Shown: in pieces, positions 18,523-26,721 of the stretch
Layout: each line of letters begins with the position of its first letter
Numbering within the stretch: the first letter of the stretch is position 1
Assembly (NCBI GenBank): GCA_947632005.1
Contig: CANRNU010000005.1
Location: 1-64,000, forward strand
Length of the DNA: 64,000 nt
Source of the DNA: an uncultured Oscillospiraceae bacterium
GTDB taxonomy: Bacteria; Bacillota; Clostridia; Oscillospirales; Oscillospiraceae
Direction of reading: 5' to 3'
Notes under the pieces: model-generated
Seen by the model: only the letters and a program-made list of their open reading frames with translations
Database searches by the model: none
What the model was told of the DNA's origin: nothing
Program-made: the position numbers and the translations under genes

Positions 18523-19890
18523 ATGGCGCAGACACAAAAGAGATTGGATTCCAGCCGCATGGGCGAGATGCCGGAGGGCAGACTGCTGCTGACCCTGGCG
18601 GTGCCCATGATGCTGTCCATGTTGGTACAGGCCCTCTATAACATCGTGGACAGCGTGTATGTCTCCCGGGTGTCGGAGGACTGTCTGTCGGCCCTGAGCC
18701 TGGCCTTCCCCGCCCAGAACATCATGATCGGCCTGGGCACCGGTACGGGCGTGGGCGTGAGCACCCTGGTCAGCCGGGCACTGGGCAGCAAGGACGAAAA
18801 GCTGGCCAGCCGCACCGCCGGCACCGCCGTGGCCCTTGGGCTCGTCTGCTGGGTGCTGATGGCCCTGTTCGGCATCTTCGCGGCGGACTGGTTCATCCGC
18901 TCCCAGACGAATATCGAGAGCATCCGCAGCTATACCGACTCCTATTTGCGCATCGTCACCATCGGGTCCCTGTTCGTATACCAGGAGATCACCGTGGAGC
19001 GGCTGCTCCAGTCCACGGGCCAGACGCGGCTGTCCATGTGGACCCAGATGGCCGGCGCCGTCACCAACATCATCCTGGACCCCTTCTTCATCTACGGCTG
19101 GTGCGGCCTGCCCGCCATGGGCACCGCCGGCGCGGCCATCGCCACGGTCATCGGCCAGGCGGCGGGCACGGCTCTGGGCTATTGGTTCCACTTCCGGAAG
19201 AATAAGGAGCTGCCCATCCATCCGACCGACATCCGCCTGCCCTGGTCCATCGTCCGGGACATCTACCGCATCGGCTTCCCCTCCATTCTGATGGTGGCCA
19301 TCGGCTCCGTGACCAACTACCTGATGAACATCATCCTCATCGGTTTCACCTCCACTGCGGTGGCGGTATACGGGGCCTATTTCAAGATCCAGAGCTTCTT
19401 CTTCATGCCGGTGTTCGGCCTCAACAACGGCATCATCCCCGTCATCGGCTACAACTACGGCGCCCGGAAAAAGGAGCGCATCTACCGGACCATCCGCTAC
19501 GGGGTCATCTTTGCCACCTGCTCCATGCTGCTGGGGGTGTTCTGCTTCCAGGTCTTCCCCCAGGTGCTGCTGGGCATCTTCTCCCCCTCGGAGACCATGC
19601 TGGCCATCGGCGTGCCCGCTCTGCGGCGCATTAGCCTGAGCTTCCTGCTGGCCGGCTTCTGCATCGTGGCAGGCTCCGCCTGCCAGGCCCTGGACAAGAG
19701 CCTGTACTCCTTTTTCGTGTCCGTGCTGCGTCAGGTCGTAGCCCTCATCCCCGCGGCCTGGCTCTTGTCTCTCACCGGGAACGTGGACAACGTGTGGTGG
19801 TGCTTCCCCATCGCCGAGCTCATGAGCCTGGCCGCCAGCATCTTCTTCCTCCGGAAGGCCCTGAAGGATATGGAAAAGAAACTGGCGTGA
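18523..19890 (+). CDS. MATE family efflux transporter
   Basis: The 455-residue membrane protein has about 12 hydrophobic segments in two similar halves. It starts with the MATE pattern GRLLLTLAVPMMLSMLVQAL and YNIVDSVYVSRV, with QAAGTALGYWFHFR in the middle and GFNNGIIP-type sequence (GLNNGIIPVIGYNYGA) in the second half. MATE proteins export cationic drugs or metabolites with Na+ or H+; the substrate is not predictable here. AAGGAG precedes the ATG. Monocistronic between two terminators. Confidence 0.93.
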   Translation: MAQTQKRLDSSRMGEMPEGRLLLTLAVPMMLSMLVQALYNIVDSVYVSRVSEDCLSALSLAFPAQNIMIGLGTGTGVGVSTLVSRALGSKDEKLASRTAGTAVALGLVCWVLMALFGIFAADWFIRSQTNIESIRSYTDSYLRIVTIGSLFVYQEITVERLLQSTGQTRLSMWTQMAGAVTNIILDPFFIYGWCGLPAMGTAGAAIATVIGQAAGTALGYWFHFRKNKELPIHPTDIRLPWSIVRDIYRIGFPSILMVAIGSVTNYLMNIILIGFTSTAVAVYGAYFKIQSFFFMPVFGLNNGIIPVIGYNYGARKKERIYRTIRYGVIFATCSMLLGVFCFQVFPQVLLGIFSPSETMLAIGVPALRRISLSFLLAGFCIVAGSACQALDKSLYSFFVSVLRQVVALIPAAWLLSLTGNVDNVWWCFPIAELMSLAASIFFLRKALKDMEKKLA

Positions 19891-19913
19891 CCGGTGCCTG
19901 CCTCTCAAATGAC

Positions 19914-19937
19914 TGCCCCTGCCTCACCGCAGGGGCA
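19914..19937 (+). terminator. Terminator after the MATE gene
   Basis: TGCCCCTGC pairs with GCAGGGGCA around CTCACC, followed by AAATTTTG. Confidence 0.75.
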
Positions 19938-19965
19938 AAATTTTGCCCGTTTTCGCATCTTGCTG

Positions 19966-19993
19966 TTGACATTTCGTAATCTTTGTGTTAAGT
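19966..19993 (+). promoter_or_regulatory. Promoter of the pseudokinase/SH3 gene
   Basis: TTGACA (19966-19971), 16 bp, TTAAGT (19988-19993), 47 bp before the GTG start. Confidence 0.5.
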
Positions 19994-20039
19994 TTGTTGT
20001 AAATCGTAACCATATTGTAACTTTTGGGAGGCGACCCTG

Positions 20040-22448
20040 GTGAGCGGCACAACAGACGCGGGATTCAAGCCAACGGCGGTATTGGCTGACTACTTAAAAG
20101 ACATCGACCCGGACAAGGCGGTAAAGCTGGCCCGGGAGCTGTGCGATCAGCTGGAGGGCGACCCGGACAGCTTCCACGGCGGCATATGGCCGGGCAATGT
20201 AACGCTGGATGCAGACGGCAAGGCCGTCCTGGGTCCGGCCGATCACTCTGTCCCCAACCAGCGTCCTGCGGACCAGGTGGAATATCTGTCGCCGGAGCAC
20301 TTCTGGGACAACGAGGGTTCTGCCGCCGCGGACGTATACTCCATCGGCCTGCTGCTCTATGCCGGGTGCAACGGGGGGTATCTGCCCTTCCAGCCCAAGG
20401 GCGGCGCGCTGACAGACCGGGACCGCTCCTCTGCGCTTCGCCGGAGAATGAAGGGCGAGACCGTCAAGGCCCCGAAAGGGGTGAGCGCGGAGCTGAAAAA
20501 GGTCATAGAGAAGTCGCTCTCCTACAGCCCCGAGGGCAGATATATCACCGCCCGGGAATTCCTCACATCCCTGAGCCGGACCGATGAGGCCCTGCCCTCT
20601 GCGGCAGATGTGGCAGCCGCGGCTGCGGTGGCCGCCGCGCCGGCAGCGTCCGGGAAGGATGCGCCGGAGTCTGTTGCAGAAGAGGCCCCCGCCGAGGAAC
20701 CGGTCCCGGAGGAGAAGGGCTACACAGAGGCAGAGGAGGCCGCGGTGGCAGCGGCGGTAGCAGCCGTCGTCGCGGCGGACAAGAAGGAAAAAAAGCGCGC
20801 CGCCGCCAAGGCAAAGGCCGCCAAAGAGAAAGCCGCGGGGACCAAGAGCAAACGACCGGCGGCCAGCAAGACCGCGCCGGCCAGCAAGCCTGCAGGCGAA
20901 GATAACACAGCCGCCGAAGACGGGTCCGCGCCCCAGGACAAGGCCCCGGAGGCGGACAAAGCTCCCGCCCAGGATGAGACTGTCCCGGCGGGTGAAGCCG
21001 CCGCACCGGCTGAAGCCGCTCCGGCGAGTGAGACTGTCGCACCGGGCAACACCGCCCCGGCGGATGAGACCGCCGCGCCGGCAGATGAGACCGTGACATC
21101 GGAGGAGGCCGCTCCCAAAGCCGCGGCAGCGGCAGCAGGCGCGGGCGCAGCAGCGGGCGCAGCCTATATGGCCAGCACGAAGGCCGGCAGCGGAGCACCG
21201 GCCGGCAAACCCCAGTATAAGGTGCAGAAGGACTTTGAAAAGGCACCCCGGGTACAGCAGATCAACAGCACGGTCCCCGCGGCACAGAAAAAGAAAAAGC
21301 GCTCCAAGGCCATTCCCATTTTGTGCGGCATCGCGTCGGCGATCCTGCTGGGAAGCATCGGATACATGGGCTTCGGCCTCTTCCAGAAAGCACCGGAGGT
21401 CTCCGAGACCTTCACAACGCCGGAGGCTGTGCCTCCCTCCCCCATCGTGGTATCTCCCGCGCCCACCGAGACGCCGGCTCCCACCCGGACGCCCCGGCCC
21501 TCGGCTACGCCCAGGCCCTCTCCCACGCCTGACGCCAACGGCAACATCCCCGTTGTCGGCGGGGCCGGCACGGAGACCGGCAGCATCACCATCGGCGGTA
21601 CCGGCACTGGCACTGGTACCGGCACTGGCGGCGGAAGCACCGGCACTGGCACAGGCAGCACCGGCGGGACCGGCGGCGGTACGGGTACCGGCACCGTCTC
21701 CGGCGGCGGCACCGGCACTGGCGGCGGTTACGGTACTGCCGGCGGCACCGGCGGCGGGACATCCGGCGGGACATCCGGGGGCACTGGCGGCGGGACCAGC
21801 AATCCCGGCTTCACCGTGGAGAGCGCCAGCGGCACCGTCTATCTCACCGGCAACCAGGTCCGGGTCCGTACCGGCCCCGGCACCGGATACAGCATCCTGG
21901 GGGCGCTGAACAAGGGCGACTCCGTCACCCGCACCGGCACCGTGAAAAACGGCTGGACCCAGGTGAAGTACAAGGGCTATACCGGCTACATCTACACCCA
22001 GTACCTGACCGACACGGCCCCCACGGCAGCCCCCGCCGCCACGCCTTCCCCCTCGCCCTCCGCCAGCCCGGAGCCCATCGGTGCCAGCTATACGGTCACA
22101 AAATCCAACAGCACCTATTCCTCGGCCAAGCAGGCCGCCGGCAACAAGCTGGCCTGTGTGGCGGATGACGCCGACTTCAAGGCCATCACCGACAAGCTGG
22201 ATGCGGACAGCACGGTCACCTGTGCCTGGCTGGGCGCGGAGAAGCAGTCTGACGGCACCTGGAAGTGGCTTGACAGCACCACGCTGGAGAGCAGCGATCC
22301 CCATTGGGATCCCAGCGACAGCCAGTCCGGCAGCTATCTTCTGCTGGTCAAGAAGGACGGGACATGGATGTACACCTCCTCGGACGGCAGCGTCCCCGCA
22401 GGCTGCGACGGTTCGATCGCCTATGTGGTCGAGAGCACAGCCTCCTGA
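20040..22448 (+). CDS. Membrane protein with kinase C-lobe (pseudokinase) and SH3 domain
   Basis: The protein has 802 residues. The first 185 match only the C-lobe of a Ser/Thr kinase: FHGGIWPGNVTL stands where HRDxKPxNxLL is expected and VEYLSPEH mimics YxSPE. Next are ADVYSIGLLLYAG and SYSPEGRYITAREFL. There is no glycine-rich loop or Lys N-lobe, HRD is HGG and DFG is replaced, so phosphotransfer is unlikely. Then come an Ala/Glu/Pro/Lys-rich linker (about 190-420), one TM helix near 423-443, a Pro/Thr-rich stalk and a Gly/Thr low-complexity tract. A bacterial SH3 domain (about 595-657, QVRVRTGPGTGYSILG and GWTQVKYKGYTGYI) and an unassigned C-terminus follow. It probably links cytoplasm to the cell wall. 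GGGAGG lies 8 nt before the GTG start. Confidence 0.8.
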   Translation: MSGTTDAGFKPTAVLADYLKDIDPDKAVKLARELCDQLEGDPDSFHGGIWPGNVTLDADGKAVLGPADHSVPNQRPADQVEYLSPEHFWDNEGSAAADVYSIGLLLYAGCNGGYLPFQPKGGALTDRDRSSALRRRMKGETVKAPKGVSAELKKVIEKSLSYSPEGRYITAREFLTSLSRTDEALPSAADVAAAAAVAAAPAASGKDAPESVAEEAPAEEPVPEEKGYTEAEEAAVAAAVAAVVAADKKEKKRAAAKAKAAKEKAAGTKSKRPAASKTAPASKPAGEDNTAAEDGSAPQDKAPEADKAPAQDETVPAGEAAAPAEAAPASETVAPGNTAPADETAAPADETVTSEEAAPKAAAAAAGAGAAAGAAYMASTKAGSGAPAGKPQYKVQKDFEKAPRVQQINSTVPAAQKKKKRSKAIPILCGIASAILLGSIGYMGFGLFQKAPEVSETFTTPEAVPPSPIVVSPAPTETPAPTRTPRPSATPRPSPTPDANGNIPVVGGAGTETGSITIGGTGTGTGTGTGGGSTGTGTGSTGGTGGGTGTGTVSGGGTGTGGGYGTAGGTGGGTSGGTSGGTGGGTSNPGFTVESASGTVYLTGNQVRVRTGPGTGYSILGALNKGDSVTRTGTVKNGWTQVKYKGYTGYIYTQYLTDTAPTAAPAATPSPSPSASPEPIGASYTVTKSNSTYSSAKQAAGNKLACVADDADFKAITDKLDADSTVTCAWLGAEKQSDGTWKWLDSTTLESSDPHWDPSDSQSGSYLLLVKKDGTWMYTSSDGSVPAGCDGSIAYVVESTAS

Positions 22449-22471
22449 GGCACGATATAACGACAAAAAAG

Positions 22472-22498
22472 CGTCCCGCGGCGGTGAGCCGCGGGACG
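22472..22498. terminator. Bidirectional terminator between SH3 protein and GH13 genes
   Basis: CGTCCCGCGGC/GCCGCGGGACG with a 5-nt loop. The minus strand continues with CTTTTTTG, so it is strongest for the GH13 gene; the plus side has TTCCTTTG. Confidence 0.85.
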
Positions 22499-22521
22499 TT
22501 CCTTTGTCTCTGTTGTCTACA

Positions 22522-24165
22522 TCATTCCACCGAAAAATCCCCGGTATCCCGGACCAGCTCGCAGAACAGCGATTCCGACCGGCACTTCCGGACGAACCGG
22601 ACGATGCCGCCCGCCGCCCACTCGAAATAGATGCTCCCGGTCCGGAGGGCCGGGTGGGCATTTTTCAGCGCCGCCAGCTCCCGGTAGAGGGCCTGCATCT
22701 CCGTATCCTCCCGGCCCCAGGGAAACGGCAGCCGGTTCATGGGGTCCCGTCCGCCGGTGAGCCCAGCCTCGTCCCCGTAATAGATCACCGGGGACCCGGG
22801 CAGGGCAAACTGGAGAAAGGCTGCCGCCCGCCGGGCGTTCCGGTCCGGCAGGAGCGTGCCCACCCGCTCCGTGTCATGGGTGCCCAGCACCGCCATGGTG
22901 CAGTCCAGGGCCGGGGCGGGATAGTGCTCCGCGATCCCCATCACCGTCTCCGCCAGGGCGCGGCCGTCGTCCCGACCGGAGGCAAAATCCAGGATGGCCG
23001 TGCGGAAGGGATAGTTGATGACCCCGTCCAGCTCCGCGCCGGTAAAGTACCGCCGGCGGACGCTGTAGCTGATCTTGTTGGAGGCGTCCTCCCAGACCTC
23101 GCCGATGACCACCGCCTCCGGCTTCACCGCCTTCACCCGGCGGCGCAGCGCCGCGATGAAGGCGTCCGGCAGCTCGTCGGCCACATCCAGCCGGAACCCG
23201 TCCGCGCCCCGGCGCAGCCATGTGGCCACCACGCCTTCCTCGCCCAGGATGTACTCCATGTAGTCCGGGTCCAGCTCATTGACACAGGGCATCACATCCA
23301 CGCCCCACCAGGCCGTATATTTCTTGGGAAATTCCTGAAAATCGTACCACTTATAGTACTTAGAGGCGGGTCCCGCCGACACCGCTCCCCCACCGAAGTG
23401 ATGGTCCACATCAAAATAGACGCTGTGGCTCCCGGTGTGGGAGAACACCCCGTCCAGCACGACCCGCATGCCCTTTTCATGGGCCGCGTCGCACAGGGCG
23501 GTGAAATCCGCCTCCGTTCCCAGCATGGGGTCCAGGCGCATATAGTCCGCCGCGTCATAGCGGTGGTTGGACCAGGCCATGACGATGGGATTGAGATAGA
23601 TGACGTTCACGCCCAGGCCGCGGATATAGTCCAGCTTTGACAGGATGCCCCGCAGGTTGCCCCCGGCAAAGTCGGTGGCGTTCCGGGTCCGGGGCACGAA
23701 GGTGTCGAAGTCCCGGACCGTATAGGGCTCCAGCTTGCCCGTCAGGTCACAGTCGCCGCACTTGGCGAACCGGTCTGGGAATATCTGGTAGTAGACCATC
23801 CCCCGGTAACTCTCCGGCGGGCGGTAATCCGCCGGCAGCACGCTCATCTGCCAGTCGTCCCCCAGGCCGATGTTGGTGCCGCTCCCGGCCCGGAACAGGT
23901 CGTAGTCGCCGTTTTTGTCCCAGATGTGGAAGCGGTAGAAATACAGCCCGGGCTCCCCCACGGAAAACTCTGCGGTGAAGACGTCGTAAGGGTCCTCCGT
24001 CCCGGTCTTTTCCAACGGCTGTTCCAGTCCCTCCGCCGTCAGCAGTACGCGCCATGCCCCGCACTCGGCGGGGATGCGTATGCGTATGCGGCAGGTCTGG
24101 CCCGCCCATAGTGGGCCGAAGGGGGTCTTATCGGCCCGGTCAAAGCAGTTGTACAGGATGTTCAT
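22522..24165 (-). CDS. Glycoside hydrolase family 13 (neopullulanase/cyclomaltodextrinase-like)
   Basis: The 547-residue protein has an N-terminal beta-sandwich (about 1-110) as in GH13_20 enzymes, then the (beta/alpha)8 barrel. The conserved regions are all visible: VVLDGVFSH, GFRLDVADE (nucleophile Asp), VIGEVWED (acid/base Glu) and VLGTHDTERV (third Asp), plus MVYYQIFPDRF and the product-end segment PGSPVIYYGDEAGLTGG. It should cleave alpha-1,4 (perhaps alpha-1,6) glucans or cyclodextrins. No signal peptide is seen, so it acts in the cytoplasm on imported oligosaccharides. It is monocistronic with a perfect consensus promoter at 24271-24243. The leader contains a 9-bp hairpin. Confidence 0.93.
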   Translation of the reverse strand: MNILYNCFDRADKTPFGPLWAGQTCRIRIRIPAECGAWRVLLTAEGLEQPLEKTGTEDPYDVFTAEFSVGEPGLYFYRFHIWDKNGDYDLFRAGSGTNIGLGDDWQMSVLPADYRPPESYRGMVYYQIFPDRFAKCGDCDLTGKLEPYTVRDFDTFVPRTRNATDFAGGNLRGILSKLDYIRGLGVNVIYLNPIVMAWSNHRYDAADYMRLDPMLGTEADFTALCDAAHEKGMRVVLDGVFSHTGSHSVYFDVDHHFGGGAVSAGPASKYYKWYDFQEFPKKYTAWWGVDVMPCVNELDPDYMEYILGEEGVVATWLRRGADGFRLDVADELPDAFIAALRRRVKAVKPEAVVIGEVWEDASNKISYSVRRRYFTGAELDGVINYPFRTAILDFASGRDDGRALAETVMGIAEHYPAPALDCTMAVLGTHDTERVGTLLPDRNARRAAAFLQFALPGSPVIYYGDEAGLTGGRDPMNRLPFPWGREDTEMQALYRELAALKNAHPALRTGSIYFEWAAGGIVRFVRKCRSESLFCELVRDTGDFSVE

Positions 24166-24187
24166 ACGGTCGGTTCCTCTCAGGAGA

Positions 24188-24208
24188 AACGCCCCCGCCG
24201 GGGGCGTT
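24188..24208 (-). promoter_or_regulatory. Leader hairpin of the GH13 gene
   Basis: On the minus strand AACGCCCCC/GGGGGCGTT with a GGC loop lies between the promoter and the GH13 start codon and is followed by TCTCC. It may affect translation or act as a weak attenuator. Confidence 0.45.
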
Positions 24209-24242
24209 CATAGTCCACGCGTCGGGGACGCAGCGCTGCTTC

Positions 24243-24271
24243 ATTATATCCAAAGACCGCCCCCCTGTCAA
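24243..24271 (-). promoter_or_regulatory. Consensus sigma-A promoter of the GH13 gene
   Basis: Minus strand TTGACA (24271-24266), 17 bp, TATAAT (24248-24243): both boxes perfect. Confidence 0.9.
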
Positions 24272-24301
24272 TCTTCCCCGGCAGCGGCGGCACAATGACA
24301 A

Positions 24302-24327
24302 AGCCGGCCGCCCGAAGGCGACCGGCT
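24302..24327 (+). promoter_or_regulatory. Hairpin before a 16-codon ORF
   Basis: AGCCGG and GCC pair with GGC and CCGGCT across a CGAA tetraloop, with a CC/GA internal loop. It lies 27 nt before the small ORF at 24355, in the 413-bp gap between the GH13 and DUF2461 genes. Confidence 0.4.
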
Positions 24328-24354
24328 CTGCAACAAAGAAGAGAGGAGTGAAAA

Positions 24355-24405
24355 ATGAAAAGTGTCAAACGGTTGGATGCTCTTGCCCGCGGGGCCTCGG
24401 CGTAA
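24355..24405 (+). CDS. Possible 16-residue leader peptide or small protein
   Basis: The ATG at 24355 is preceded by AGAGAGGAGTGAAAA, one of the best ribosome sites in the window, and reads MKSVKRLDALARGASA then TAA. The peptide is basic and matches nothing I recognise. Downstream lies an AT-rich stretch and then the promoter of the DUF2461 gene. It could be a true small protein or a remnant. The rest of this 413-bp gap holds only the two hairpins and two promoters listed. Confidence 0.4.
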   Translation: MKSVKRLDALARGASA

Positions 24406-24515
24406 GCCCCTTGGTTCCCTGTGACTGTATCATACTACATCCCCTCCCGCCAATGGTGAATAAATTCCCAACGATTTGTAAATAAATGATGAATGGTTTA
24501 TTAACGCGGCAGCGC

Positions 24516-24545
24516 TTGTCTTCCCCGCCCGGAATGTAGTATAAT
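24516..24545 (+). promoter_or_regulatory. Promoter of the DUF2461 gene
   Basis: TTGTCT (24516-24521), 18 bp, TATAAT (24540-24545), 33 bp before the ATG. Confidence 0.7.
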
Positions 24546-24578
24546 ATTTATAACCATTACCAGGCGAGGTAAAAGACT

Positions 24579-25247
24579 ATGCCGAAGAACATCCCGCCTT
24601 TTGAGGGATTCCCCCCGGATCTGCCCGATTTTCTCTGGGGCCTGAGCTTCCACAACGAGCGGCCATGGTTCCAGGAGCACCGGGCGGACTTTGAGCGCTG
24701 CCTGAACATCCCCATCCACGCCCTGGCGGAGGACATCTGCCAGATCATGCAGGAGCGGCACCCGGGCCTGGCCCCGGCGCTGCATGTGTCCCGCATCTGG
24801 CGGGACGCCCGGCGGCTGTTCGGCCGGGGCCCCTTCAAGGAGCACATGTGGTTCTCCCTGGGGCTGTCCGGGGAGATATACACGCCCCTGCCCCAGTTCT
24901 GGTTCGGCATCGACGCCAAGAGCTGGGAGGCGGGCATGGGCTGCTGGAACATGCAGGGGGAACTTCTGGACCGCTGGCGCAGGAGCATCGACGCCCGCCC
25001 GGCCAGGCTCTCCCGGATCGTCCGCGCCCTGAACAAGCACCCGGAGCTGGAGCCATATTGGGAGACCTATAAAAAACCCAAGGGCGACCCCGGGCCGCTG
25101 CTATACGACTGGTACAACGCCCGGTCCGTGGAGGTGGGCAGAAAGGTCTGGTTCGACCCGGACCCTCCCGGCAAAGAGCTGCTGGACCAGGTGCTGGATA
25201 TCTACGAGACCCTGACGCCGCTGTATCAGTACCTGACCAAAATATGA
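24579..25247 (+). CDS. DUF2461 family protein
   Basis: The 222-residue protein shows the DUF2461/TIGR02453 pattern: FLWGLSFHNERPWFQEHRADFE at the start, then RIWRDARRLFGRGPFKEHMWF and a C-terminal DWYNARSVEVGRKV. The function of this family is unknown; members occur singly across bacteria and fungi. No signal peptide or TM segment. It has its own promoter and is followed by a strong terminator, so it is monocistronic. Confidence 0.82.
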   Translation: MPKNIPPFEGFPPDLPDFLWGLSFHNERPWFQEHRADFERCLNIPIHALAEDICQIMQERHPGLAPALHVSRIWRDARRLFGRGPFKEHMWFSLGLSGEIYTPLPQFWFGIDAKSWEAGMGCWNMQGELLDRWRRSIDARPARLSRIVRALNKHPELEPYWETYKKPKGDPGPLLYDWYNARSVEVGRKVWFDPDPPGKELLDQVLDIYETLTPLYQYLTKI

Positions 25248-25297
25248 CCCAGGCGTCCCCGGAAGGTATCGCTGACGGGAGGCAGACCCGCGCCAAG

Positions 25298-25321
25298 AAA
25301 ACCGCCCTTTGGGGCGGTTTT
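25298..25321 (+). terminator. Terminator after the DUF2461 gene
   Basis: AAAACCGCCC/GGGCGGTTTT with a 4-nt loop, then TTCTTCGG. Confidence 0.9.
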
Positions 25322-25329
25322 TTCTTCGG

Positions 25330-25358
25330 TTGACCGCCAGCCGCGGATGTGGTACAAT
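25330..25358 (+). promoter_or_regulatory. Promoter of the Fur-family gene
   Basis: TTGACC (25330-25335), 17 bp, TACAAT (25353-25358). Confidence 0.8.
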
Positions 25359-25361
25359 AAA

Positions 25362-25378
25362 TTAAGAATCAATCCTAA
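25362..25378 (+). promoter_or_regulatory. Putative Fur/PerR operator (autoregulation)
   Basis: TTAAGAAT-C-AATCCTAA is a 17-bp partial dyad (6 of 8 positions symmetrical) resembling the PerR/Fur 7-1-7 box. It covers the expected transcription start, between the -10 box and the start codon. Confidence 0.45.
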
Positions 25379-25386
25379 AAGGAGCG

Positions 25387-25788
25387 ATGCCTGTGACCCG
25401 CCAGAGACAGCTTATCTACAACATCATCAACGCCGCACCCGAGCACCGGACAGCGGAGGAGATCTATGACCTGGCCCGGGCGGAGATGCCCTCTCTTGCC
25501 CGGGGGACGGTGTACCGGAACCTGGGCCTGCTGGTCCAGAGCGGCCAGATACGCAAGCTGGAGATGCCCGACGCGCCCGCCCGTTATGACCGGGAGCGGC
25601 GGCCCCATCCCCATCTGATCTGCCAGGTCTGCGGCCAGGTAGAGGACCTGGTCGCGCCGGAGGAGCTCCTGGGCCCGTTCTCCATCATGACGCCGGGGGT
25701 AACGCTCACGGGCTATGACCTCAAGCTCTATCACGTCTGCCCTGCCTGCCAGGCCGGGAAAGCGGGCCCTGTCGCCCGGAAAGCGTGA
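25387..25788 (+). CDS. Fur/PerR-type metalloregulator
   Basis: The 133-residue protein has a winged-helix domain (TRQRQLIYNIINAAPEHRTAEEIYDLA and GTVYRNLGLLVQSGQIRKL). The dimerisation domain holds HPHLICQVCG (metal-sensing His and the first CxxC) and a second CPAC near the end, the structural zinc site. Short Fur proteins with two CxxC pairs are typically PerR- or Zur-like; which metal it senses is not decidable here. A dyad overlapping its own start suggests autoregulation. The YihY gene follows 76 nt later. Confidence 0.88.
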   Translation: MPVTRQRQLIYNIINAAPEHRTAEEIYDLARAEMPSLARGTVYRNLGLLVQSGQIRKLEMPDAPARYDRERRPHPHLICQVCGQVEDLVAPEELLGPFSIMTPGVTLTGYDLKLYHVCPACQAGKAGPVARKA

Positions 25789-25864
25789 TATTTCACGCCC
25801 GGCAAAGCATACTAAAAACCATGGGCCGTCCCGGCGGACGGCCTTTTCGGGAAGGAGGGACAGC

Positions 25865-26659
25865 ATGGACATACCGGCGCTGCGGCAGAAGCTCGCCTGG
25901 GCCGCGGCGGAATACAGCAAAGCCAATCTGTGGCTGTACGCCACCAGCGGCGCCTATTACATGTTCTTTTCCCTCGGTCCGCTGGTGGTGCTCCTGCTGG
26001 GGCTCCTGCCCTATCTCCCCTTCACCCAGCAGCAGCTGTCGGACGCCATCCTGAGCTACGCCCCCGCGCCCCTGCAGGAGCTGGTCCGAGACCTGGTGGC
26101 CGGCGTCTATGCCGGCTCCGCCGCCGCCCTCGGGGTGGGCCTTGTGGTAGAGCTGTGGTCCGCCGGACGGTTTTTCAGCCTGATCCTGCGGGGCATCAGC
26201 CAGATCTATGACGGCAGGCACAACGGCGGGTACCTCCGCAACCGGCTCATGGGCGCGCTGTACACCGCGGCGCTGATCGCCCTGGTGCTGGGCAACGTGA
26301 CGCTGATCTTTGCCGGCGAGAAGCTCCTTCCCATCGCCCGGCTGTGGGCGGTATTGGTGCGGTTCCGGGGCCTCATTTTCTTTGCGGTGGTGACGGCGGT
26401 CAACGCCCTGCTCTTTCGCACGGTCCCCAAAAAGAAGCTGGCCTTCCGCCGCCAGCTGCCCGGAGCGGCCATCTCGGCGGCGCTGTGGCTGGCCTTCTCC
26501 CAGGCATACTCCTGGGCGGTGGAGCGCTTCAGTTTCTACAGCATCTACGGCGGCCTGGCCATCGTGATCATCTCCCTGTTCTGGATGTACTGCTCCCTGT
26601 ACCTGCTCTTCCTGGGGGCCTGGCTGAACACCTTGAAAGAAAAAGCGCATGAGGCATGA
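25865..26659 (+). CDS. YihY/BrkB family inner-membrane protein
   Basis: The 264-residue protein has six hydrophobic segments. The family pattern shows as SGAYYMFFSLGPLVVLLLG near the N-terminus, the LVVELWSAGRFFSLILRGI segment, and YSIYGGLAIVIISLFWMY followed by YLLFLGAWLN at the end. The family (once mislabelled RNase BN) has no established biochemical role. GGAAGGAGGG precedes the ATG at 25865; an upstream in-frame ATG overlaps the Fur gene. Likely co-transcribed with the Fur-family regulator. Confidence 0.88.
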   Translation: MDIPALRQKLAWAAAEYSKANLWLYATSGAYYMFFSLGPLVVLLLGLLPYLPFTQQQLSDAILSYAPAPLQELVRDLVAGVYAGSAAALGVGLVVELWSAGRFFSLILRGISQIYDGRHNGGYLRNRLMGALYTAALIALVLGNVTLIFAGEKLLPIARLWAVLVRFRGLIFFAVVTAVNALLFRTVPKKKLAFRRQLPGAAISAALWLAFSQAYSWAVERFSFYSIYGGLAIVIISLFWMYCSLYLLFLGAWLNTLKEKAHEA

Positions 26660-26665
26660 GAATAA

Positions 26666-26711
26666 AACGGTCTTGGGGCGCCTTCCTTACGGAGGGCGCC
26701 CCAAGACCGTT
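26666..26711. terminator. Bidirectional terminator between YihY and Imm26 genes
   Basis: A long stem AACGGTCTTGGGGCGCC with its complement GGCGCCCCAAGACCGTT; TTCC/GGA in the loop region extends it. Confidence 0.85.
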
Positions 26712-26721
26712 CCGGCGTCCG

